Source of the DNA: Takakia lepidozioides
Lineage: Eukaryota; Streptophyta; Takakiopsida; Takakiales; Takakiaceae
DNA: 64,000 nucleotides
Assembly: GCA_030704615.1 (NCBI GenBank)
Contig: CM060734.1
Location: forward strand, 3,658,001-3,722,000
Direction of reading: 5' to 3'
Shown here: positions 55,871-64,000 of the stretch, one piece after another
Layout: the number at the start of each line of letters is the position of its first letter
Position numbering within the stretch: the stretch's first letter is position 1
Notes under the pieces: model-generated
What the model saw: only the letters and a program-made list of their open reading frames with translations
Told to the model about the DNA's origin: nothing
The model's database searches: none
Program-made: the position numbers and the translations under genes

Positions 55871-56690
55871 TTGGGCGAGTGGATAGGGTCGTTCGTGGGG
55901 TTAACTTTGAGTTTGGTAGCACCGAGCTGAGCGAGGAGGTCGGCCTCCTCATTCCCTTGAATGCCAGTGTGCGAGCATACTTTGAGTAGGTGTATTGGGT
56001 GCTTTATAGAAACAACAGCGTTGACAATGGTTGAGATGAGGTTACGGTCGGGATGATGGTGGTGGGAGGAGGGGCGGGCAATGTGGTTGTGGATGAGGAA
56101 TAAGGATGTAAGGCTGTCAGTGAAGATGAAGTATGGGGGGGGGGGGGGGAGGTATCGAGTAGGAGGAGAGCGTCGTATATGGCCATAAGCTCGGCCCTGA
56201 GAATAGTTGCAGGGCCAGGAAGTTTGAGGGCCACCCCTCTCCCCGTACGTGCGTGATAGATACCGTAGCCTGCATTAGTTTGAGTAAGGGATCCATCAGT
56301 GTAATGAGAGTTTGCAGGAGGGTATTTGAGGGGGTAGGATTGCCGGTATAATGAAGGAATGGGGGGGAGGGGGTTTGTTGGTGTGGCCTGAGGAGGGCGC
56401 TGCAGTGCCGCATTCCAGGCTTTATTGTTTTTAATCGGGGGAGGGGGGTAGGTATATTTGTACAATGGGGGGGTATGTGGGTGGTGGATGATGGTCTTTA
56501 TTTTATGAATAATGGTTAGTAGATGTTCTACTTTGTGATAGAAAGGCGTGGGTATGGCAGCGTGGTGGGTGTTTTGGACATGTAGGATGAGGGTTAGGGT
56601 GGGTTCCTTTTGCCTAAGGTATTTGGGAAAAGGAGGGGTATGGGTATATTTATCTGGTTGGGTCAATTGTGGCTAATAGCTTGACCCCAG
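55863..56690 (-). pseudogene. LINE pol RNase H fragment
   Basis: The frame at 56150-56666 carries HYTDGSLTQTNAGYGIYH and ILRAELMAIYDALLLL, the first half of an RNase H domain with its catalytic Asp and Glu. After a frame change at the G run near 56138-56150 the second half continues with TDSLTSLFLIHNHI and LLKVCSHTGIQGNEEAD to about 55870. It is related to the LINE tails in the duplication but is a separate, more complete RNase H. Confidence 0.75.
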
Positions 56691-56793
56691 CAGGAAGGTG
56701 TAGAAGTGGGTGGGAGGTGGTAGGTGTATTTTGTCGTGCAGCAGTCGCAGGACCTTGCACAAAGTCGTCGTCGGAGTCACTCCCTTGGGCCCC

Positions 56794-59700
56794 TCATGCG
56801 CCTCCTCTGGTGCCCGGTGTTTTCTGTTTTTTGGGGTTACTGTACTCCCTGTTTCCGTGTCCTTTTCTTTGTCCTTTATTCTTCTCATTCAATTCTCTTG
56901 ATACCTGCCTGAGCAACTCTGCCGCTTTCCGCTGGAACTGGGCAAGCGCTCTCGCCTTCTTTGGACCCAGCGGAGGCAGCGGAGCCCGGTTTCGTCGAGC
57001 CTCAGCATTCAGCTTCAATTGAAACTCGGATGGGTCGAGTGAGCCGGGCGGAAGGTCCACATACCAAGGGCAGTCGCGCAAATGTTCCAGATGCCACTCC
57101 TTCACGATAACGTCAGTGTACATGGAGTCAACCCCAGGGTTCCTCCTCCATGCGAGGAAGATGGCGGCTCGAAGGACAGATGTCCTTTCTCCAAAAGGAG
57201 AACTTGCAGTACCTGCATTCAAGAAACACACAAATGAGGTCCCGGTATGAGGTAAATTTTAGGGAATGAAAATTGACTAGGCCTGGAACTGGAAATTCGG
57301 CGCCATTTTTCCACATTGGGGCCGAAAATGGCTAAGTCTCATAATTGATTGGGCCCGGAACTGGAAAAATGGCGCCGAATTTCCGGTTTTCGGTGCCTGC
57401 CACACTAGGGGCCCTGCACTGGAAAACCGACGCCATTTTCCCAGGTTAGGGCCGAATAAGCCTAAGTCCCAGAACTCACCGGGCCCGGAAATGGAAAAAT
57501 GGCGCCGAATTTCCTGTTTCGGTGCCTGCCTCTAAAGGGACTTAGCCATTTTCGGGGCCGTTCACTGGAAATTCGGCGCCATTTTCCCTGGTTGGGCCCG
57601 AAAATGGCTGAGTCCCAGAACTGACTGGGCCCGGAACTGGAAAAATGGTGCCGAATTTCCGGTTTTGGTGCCTGCCACTGTAGGGACTTAGCCATTTTCA
57701 GGGCCCTGCACTGGAAAACCGGCGCCATTTTCCCAGGTTGGGGCCGAATATGCCTAAGTCCCAGAACTCACTAGGCCCGGAACTGCAAAAATGGCGCCGA
57801 ATTTCCTGTTTCGGTGCCTACCAGCTCTGGGACTTAGCCATTTTCGGGGCCCTGCACTGGATATTCGGCGCCATTTTCCCAGGTTGGGCCCGAAAATGGC
57901 TAAGTCCCAGAGCTGACTTTGCCCTGATCTGGAAAAATGGCACCGATTCGGTGCCAGCCACCCCAGGGACCTAGCCATTTTCGGGGCCCTCAACTGGAAA
58001 TTCGGCGCCATTTTCCCAGGTTGGGGCCGAGAATGGCTAAGTCCCAGATCTGACTGGGCCTGCAACTGGAAAAATGGTGCCGAATTTCCGGACTGAGTGT
58101 CAGGCACCCCCTGGACAGCCATCCCCCAGGGCCCGAATTCGGAAATTCGGCGCCATTTTTCCTAGGACCACAACTAATTTTCATGCGCCACATAGGGCCT
58201 CTTACTTCCTCCTGGAAATGTTAGGACTAAAAAGAAAGGCATAGCGTATGTACCTGTACAGAAGGCGCATTGCCGCTTTGTCCGCGTTCGGCTGGTCGGT
58301 GAACTCGTGGCTCCGGCGGGCATGGGGTATCTCTCGAAAGAATAGGTCGGTTTTGTAGAGCAGAAAGTACCTCGTCACATAGTCGCGTAGGCTCTCAGCT
58401 TCACCAGAAATCTCCAGCTTGAACTGATGTGCTTGTGTGTCAAGCTACTCTTGCGCATTCGTCGTCACCTGTGGAGATTCTCCATCAGACCGCTTTCCTC
58501 AAAAAATACAATAAATCCATCCAATACAAGAGTAGACTCCCCAAATGAAGCGTGGGAAAGTACCTGAAACCACCATGTCATGCGGTTCATCCACATGTCG
58601 AATGTTGGGGTCGGACAGTTTGTCGGGTTTGGGGAAGCTCCACATGTCCCTTGTACTTTGGGAACCATTCCAGATTTGGAGCCACCGGGTCTGTCCAACC
58701 ACCCAGCATATCAGTAAGCGCCAAACACCACAAAAACGAATTGCTGCCACGACAATTTGGTTAAGAATGTATAACCTTTTCTGTTGCATCCACACAGGAT
58801 GTGGCTAGACGATGCAGCTTCTCCAATGTCATTGTGGGCTTCAGAGCGCGGGAGTAGTGCTTCCCCACCTCCACCAGAAAATCGGCACCAACGGCGGGAT
58901 CAGCTATGGCCACGTACTTTACCATCCGCGACTTGTACTTGATGCGGGCCTTCGCCTCCGCAGCTTTGAGATACGATTCCAGTGCCGGGAGGGTTAGTTT
59001 CTTCTCCTCTAACTCCATGTAGAACCTCCGCGCATGTGCCAAATCCTGCTGAATTTTCGTCTGTCAAGAATGCGCACATAAGATTAGAGATCATGCTCAA
59101 CACTTTTTCTTCTATTGGGGGAGGAGAGATAGATTAGCTCAACAAAACAGTGAGGAGCTTTACCCGAAATATGTAGTCCACCATGGCGTCCATGCTCAGC
59201 CTATACCAGGTTCTATCTGCCTTGCCTCCGACTTGCGCAGGAGGTCGGCACTGAGCGAATTGGCAAACTCTTGCACCCCCTGCTTCCCGACATCCTTCAC
59301 TCAGAAAAGCATATGGGACAAGTTGGTGGCAATGAAGGCATTCTCAGTCACCCTGCAATGCCACATTTCCATTAAACAATACAGAATTGAGAATTTGCAA
59401 CAAATATGACGATTGGCAATGAAATGACTATTTCAAATTCAAAGGTCCACACGAAGCATTGTAACTTACGAGTTGATGTCTGCCATTGCCGCTTTGAGAA
59501 GACTGCGATCTTTGGGCCCCGCAACCTTGAGCGCAACACACTCCACGGCGAAATGCCAATCCAGGTCGTTGGGGTGGGCTTGGGCTATGTACTCCATCCA
59601 TGCCAGGAGGCGATGATTGTCGTCCCACACGTAAAACATCTTTCCGGACAAGTGCTGGAAAAGAGGATCAGTAGCAATCAATCTCTTGAACTCCTCATTT

Positions 59701-61480
59701 TGCCTTTGCCAATGGGGACCCCATTTGTCCACCTCATCGGAAGTGTGGGCACGAGAAGCTCCGTGGTCGTTCTCCATGGAAACGTAAAACGCGGCAGACC
59801 CCATTCGATATCCCTCCCGGAAAGAGAATTTCAGCTTGTTGATATTGCCTGGGAGGGCAGGTCTGACCACCTGCAATGAAACCAAGCGGCAAAGGGGAAT
59901 CCGAAGCTTGGCCGGGTACACCATGCCCCCTAGGACCTGCCAATGTTGCTGTGGGTTGCCTCCACATCTTGGCAGCGGCCAACTTTATATCCGCCTTCCG
60001 ACATGACGTCTGTTGCAGGGGGGTTCTCCGGCAGCCCACTCGGACCGCCAAATCCAGCCTGTAGCTCCGGGTTTGGGGCCTGGGGATGTCTGGGAGGATG
60101 TCATCTTGGTCAGAAAGCTCCCTCAACATGGTCAACCACCGCTGGAACCACCTCGAGCTCTCCTCCCATCTCTATTGCCCTCTCCCCGGCTTCACCTCGA
60201 ACTTGCACAATCCGTGCTCTTTGTGGTGTTCTTTCCCCTCCTCCAGTCTCCACCGTATGGGTAATTGCGGGGCTGCTCCTGCCCGCGATGGTGTAACCGG
60301 TGTGTTACTGCCTCTTTGTGGTGTCTTGGAGGGATCCACCGTCTCTGTGCGTCCCTCGCTTACATTGGCATCTGTCATTTCGACACCCCTGGCCTCTTCA
60401 GTGGCCTTTTCTCTTTCCTCCTGGCTAGCCTTCTGTCTCGCCTGTTCTTTTGCCCTCTCTTTTGCCCTCTCACGGGCTTTCTGTTTCTTACGAGGGGTAG
60501 CAGCAGGGGAGCCCTCCAGGACGACCACCTTTGATTGAGGCGAACTGACACCCTCGCGCGCCCTCCTCACTCCCCCCTCCGCAGCCCGTGACGGCTCTCT
60601 CGCCGGGGATTGCATGTGCTTGGCTTTCTTCTTCTTCTTTGCGTGGGCGGGCCCTACTGCATGTGCATCAACATCCTCCATTGCCGGATCTGCTGTCCTC
60701 ATCCGATGCCCTTCACCTGCCATGCCGCCTGCACCAACCTCCCCATTGCCTATTCTGTCGTACTCTCGCTGCAGGTCCTCCCGTCCACCAACAAAAGGTT
60801 TTAGTTTTCCCTCTCGCCCCAAGTTGGGCGATCCAAACATGCGATGAGTAGCGGCTTTTGGAGTGACTGCTCGAGCAGTTGGAGCTGTCGATGATACCAC
60901 CAGCGTGTCGGGCTTGTCGTCACTCTGTCTCCCCAAAAATCGTGAGAACCAACATCGGATTGAAAACCACCATCGCAACCACCATCGCAACAATCGTGGA
61001 ACAACAATGAAAACAAATCGAACCAATCTGAATGCAGCAACGACTTGGCTCCTTTCTAACCACTCTGACCTTGATCATTCTTCTCAACAACTCCTGCCTT
61101 TGCGATGCAACCATGCGCTTCCAGGGCTGCCAAGCTGAAGATGCGAAAACAAACCAAAAAACGAAGAAAACCGCACATGTTACACAAAGCGAAAGAGGAA
61201 GTGGCTTGCCTGAGAGTGCTCGGCTTCAGTTGGCACGGGTTGTGAGGAAGACAATGGAATCTCCTGCTGGAGCTTAAGTTTGGCCATGCGAGAGGTTGGA
61301 CGTCGCCCGTAGTACAAAGCCTTCAGCTTCCGCCACGGTCTGGATGTGGGGTCTTTCTCAGGAGAGCCACTCCCTTCTCCACGCGGCATAAGTCCCAGCA
61401 AAAGAAAAAAGATCTCGCCAAATGTGTGCGTACATGCCTCGAATAGAAGTTCATCCAAGTTTTTCCAAGGCGTATCCGGG
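56794..61480 (-). pseudogene. Multi-exon gene of unknown function
   Basis: Exons are read by splice signals and open frames. About 61210-61480 has TFGEIFFLLLGLMPRGEG. About 60172-60950 is rich in Lys, Arg, Glu and Ala (KAKHMQSPAREPS, KARERAKERAKEQA). About 59735-60130 follows. 59476-59924 has SAAFYVSMENDHG, MFYVWDDNHRLLAWMEYI and a GTAAGT donor. About 59175-59355 is next. 58765-59060 has ARRFYMELEEKKLTLPALESYL. About 58560-58690 has FDMWMNRMTWWF. 58258-58475 has FKLEISGEAESLRDYVTRYF. The last exon, 56794-57214, has WYVDLPPGSLDPSEFQLKL and a basic tail. In-frame stops lie near 59290 and 58455. No known domain is recognised. It could be an accessory gene of the repeat-bearing element around it or a lineage-specific host family. 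Confidence 0.4.
57290..58160. repeat. GGCGCCGAATTTCC palindromic array in an intron
   Basis: Units of roughly 140 bp alternate GGAAATTCGGCGCCATTTTCC, 'cctaagtcccagaactgac' and 'acttagccattttcggggcc'. The array lies between two exons of the minus-strand gene (58258 and 57214). The core GCGCC palindrome is shared with the 53-bp array at 61.7 kb. Confidence 0.7.
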
Positions 61481-61629
61481 AAGCAACCGCGGAATCCCTG
61501 TGTCGCCAGCCCGGTTCAAAACCGACGGCAGAGGACATTTAATGCCCAATTGCGCCATTAATGTATGGAGGTTGGTCACAGGCGCCCACCGAATATCCCC
61601 CCGAGACTTCGTCAATCGCCCGCTGGATG

Positions 61630-62174
61630 GAAAAAATTGGCGCCGAATTTCCATCCAGCGGATGAAGTATGACGCAACGAGGCCCTCCCTCCGCCCGAGC
61701 AGTTCTCATCCAGGAGACGCCGGATGGAAATCCGGCGCCGCATTTCCATCCGCTAGGTAAGTCGGAGCGCGGCCGGATGGAAATCCGGCGCCGAATTTCC
61801 ATCCTGTAGGTAATTCGGAGCGCGGACGGATGGAAATCCGGCGCTGAATTTCCATCCGCCAGGTAAGTCGGAGCGCGGACGGATGGAAATCCGGCACCAA
61901 ATTTCCATCCGCCAGGTAAGTCAGAGCGCGGGCGGATGGAAATCCGGCACCGAATTTCCATCTTGCAGGTAACTCGGAGCGCGGACGGATGGAAATCCGG
62001 CGTCGAATTTCCATCCGCCAGGTAAGTCGGAGCGCGGGCGGATGGAAATCCGGCGCCGAATTTCCATCCTGCAGGTAATTCGGTCCACCTCATTGATGGA
62101 TAGTAGCACGGGAGTGTTTTAGGATAAATTGACATGGAGTTAATAGTCAGTTACAGTTACCAGTGGCTGTAGTG
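61630..62174. repeat. 53-bp tandem array and CACTA-like terminus
   Basis: About six copies of a 53-bp unit containing GGATGGAAATCCGGCGCCGAATTTCC start near 61756, 61809, 61862, 61915 and so on. A further 80 bp on, CAGTGGCTGTAGTG ends at 62174; its complement CACTACAGCCACTG shares nine bases with the CACTACAGC end at 19848. Array plus terminus suggest the right end of a CACTA element that may include the minus-strand gene. Confidence 0.6.
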
Positions 62175-63289
62175 AGTTGGGTGAGATTAGTGATGTGGCG
62201 ATCTTTGAGGAGAGGATGGGTGTTTTTTGACGGGGGTGTGAAATCTCAAATTGGGAGAGAAAATGGCTGTTAAGCCAAACGAATTTGTCTTTAGCAGACC
62301 AGAATGGTGGGAATAACGTGCGAAATGTGGCATGTAGGCAAAAAACTCCAAGTTTAGTGTGTAGCCATACAAAAATGAAAAATCGATAGACAATTTCATC
62401 CAACACGAATGAAATCACGATAGATTTCATCCTGCGCGGTAGAGTTCACTTTTCCAGTGGGCCAACACAATTTGAGGCGGACCTGTCATGAATATGTACA
62501 CCTGGCCTTGGCGCAGTCAAAATGACACCCAAAAAACCGAAATATAGGATCAGGGCAGCAAATTGAAGGCACAAATGCTCTTCATTGAACATTTTTCCCA
62601 TAAAAGGGCTATCCCCAAAATGGTCTATCACAATTAAGGGCTCCTAGTTGAGCAAAACCGTCAGGTGAAGGGCATTGCAAATCAGAGCATGGCTCGGAAG
62701 ACAGTTCCATATTTGGCCTTTCATGAAGCTAGTGCCAGTGTTGTGGAAGAACTTGGAAGGATGCTTACAGCATGCATGTTTATCACCCTACTTGTTATCC
62801 ACATTCCGCAGAGCAGTGACAAGGCCACTACAAGCAAAGGGTGCCAAGAAAATCTTTCAGAGATGTCTAAAAATTCTTTCTAGGAAAATTCTACACAATC
62901 ATAGGAAGCTCACATTTTGCCCCCCAGGAAAAGAACTTAAAATGTTGGTTTTTCAAATATTCTACACGTTGTACTTCGGCATTCCCTGATTCAATGCCAG
63001 TCCTTGGAGCACAATTACTTTGTCCACGCTCAACTCAGTTGTAGTTTCTTTCCCAAAGACAGTCAATGTTGTCTTCAACTGCACAAGCCCCATGGAACCC
63101 ACAGAAAATCAAATCTTTAAACTTCCACACAAAAAAGAAGGAAAACATCAATGATGGCCATAAGGGTGGTGAGATTCAACCGTAAAGCATATAACCTCAC
63201 CCAAGTTTATCTAGTTTCGCAGTGTTGGTGTAATCCGACAAAACCAGGTTAATACCAGATCATGGCTTGCACTTCATGGTAAAGTATAT
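62175..63289. other. No confident gene
   Basis: Short frames only; 62665-62883 (+) is unrecognised. The stretch is probably host intergenic or intron sequence downstream of the KOW gene exons. Confidence 0.4.
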
Positions 63290-63698
63290 GCAGCACCTAC
63301 CATATTCGAGACCAGAACTGTCATTGCTCAGCATAAGCTTTACAACAAAATCGTGCAGGCACCAAAGCTGACCTTGGCTAAGAGCAGTCGAGCTAATAAC
63401 TATTGGCTCACAAAATTTACTTACCAGCCCTTCTTCAGGGTACATTTCAGTGACGATGCCAGTATGATTGATGAAGGGACCTGACATGACACGAACCATG
63501 GCCCCCTCTTCCAGTCGTGGCGGGGTTGGGAGCTCTGCATTTGCCTCAGCCTCTCCAGTCTGCCTCTCTCTCTCCTCTGCTTCAATATTGGCTGCCTTTT
63601 TAAGTTCCTCAAACAAAGCATCCTCTTGTTCTATCCTTCTGAACATCTCGTCCATCTCAACGGATGAGACTGCAGATGGCATTATCATGTCACTGACA
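63290..63698 (-). CDS. KOW-domain (NusG-like) protein, internal exons
   Basis: Exon 63425-63698 (acceptor TGCAG, donor GTAAGT) encodes an acidic helical stretch (DEMFRRIEQEDALFEELKK) and then a KOW motif, GAMVRVMSGPFINHTGIVTEMYPEEG. A second piece near 63300-63345 (LMLSNDSSGLEYG, then GTAGGT) fits the last strands of a NusG-type KOW domain. KOW domains bind RNA or ribosomal protein in transcription elongation factors. In plants, organelle NusG-like proteins have this layout. No stops interrupt the exon, unlike the rest of the window, so it is probably a live host gene that extends to the right. Confidence 0.55.
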
Positions 63699-64000
63699 CT
63701 GCAACAGGAAGTACCTCTCAAGTGGTTAGATCAGCCATGAGCGTTGTACAGTCAAGCATGGATTTTAGTTAGCCCTTGGTAGTGAAAAGGAAATACCTCC
63801 AAAGTGGTTTAAAAAAAAAACTACTAGAAAGGGTCACCACAGAAGACATTAACATACAGGCAACATCTAGAGAAGGAATTACATTTAACTTGACACTGGT
63901 TGACAAGGAAAAAATCATTCATTCATGCATTCATTCATGCATTCGGTTGACAAAAGTTGAAATAGAGGTCTGCCAACTACCCTGGATTTACATACCCACT
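63699..64000. other. Probable intron of the KOW gene
   Basis: No open frame continues upstream of the acceptor at 63699. A small 'attcattcatgcattcattcatgcattc' repeat lies near 63918-63945. Confidence 0.4.

Noticed and set aside
55934-56160. The end of the coiled-coil ORF after 55870
   Set aside because: The last residues are antisense translation of the LINE RNase H fragment.
57290-58160. A CRISPR array or satellite centromere repeat
   Set aside because: Units vary in length and contain inverted arms, and the block is less than 1 kb and inside an intron; transposon subterminal repeats fit better.
61539-62135. A 198-codon repetitive 'protein' on the minus strand
   Set aside because: It is the 53-bp tandem array read as protein; related DNA repeats in three frames give similar ORFs.

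Overview
The window is nuclear DNA of a streptophyte (green plant lineage), most likely a charophyte alga of the Chara type. The pointers are plant-type spliced exons of exportin-1 and of 6-phosphofructo-2-kinase/fructose-2,6-bisphosphatase, plant-type PPR fragments, an En/Spm (CACTA) transposase with a DUF4216-like end, a Ty3 element primed by initiator tRNA-Met, and a cytosine DNA methyltransferase inside a retroelement pol, a combination reported from charophytes. The species is an inference. Most of the window is transposable elements nested in one another. Nearly every coding region carries frameshifts or in-frame stops, so I call most of them pseudogenes or relics, although consensus errors in homopolymers could explain some breaks.

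Layout: 1.3-5.1 kb (+) holds an integrase-core relic followed by an unknown ORF and a HECT E3-ligase-like relic. 5.5-9.6 kb (-) holds scattered exons of XPO1 and the 3' exons of F2KP. 10.8-11.8 kb is a TTAA-flanked 1.0-kb element with inverted ends. 12.4-14.2 kb (-) is a multi-exon gene that resembles a beta-class DNA amino-methyltransferase, next to a PPR fragment. 17.5-19.4 kb (-) is a MULE-like transposase with a SWIM zinc finger. 19.85-25.1 kb is a CACTA-like element: palindromic subterminal arrays at both ends, a 3' transposase fragment (-) split by a solo LTR, and a piece of a methyltransferase-carrying retroelement (+), itself split by a second solo LTR. 25.8-27.2 kb is an internal fragment of a Ty3 element, and 27.74-34.71 kb is a near-complete copy of the same chromodomain family with 726-bp LTRs and a CAAAG target duplication.

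From 37.2 to 54.9 kb an 8.8-kb segment is repeated head to tail, almost identical between copies. Each copy holds a palindromic array, a LINE RNase H tail, a PPR scrap, a PHD finger, a Ty3 integrase remnant, a long coiled-coil reading frame and a GC-rich hairpin cluster. 55.3-62.2 kb holds a coiled-coil ORF cut by a LINE tail, a multi-exon gene of unknown function (-) with a palindromic array in one intron, and a 53-bp tandem array next to a CACTA-like terminus. 63.3-63.7 kb (-) carries exons of a KOW (NusG-like) gene that probably belongs to the host.

The genes do not form a pathway. The theme is layered transposition, with repeated capture of chromatin- and DNA-modification modules (C5 methyltransferase, amino-methyltransferase-like gene, chromodomain, PHD finger, possible SET tail, HECT ligase) in or beside mobile elements.
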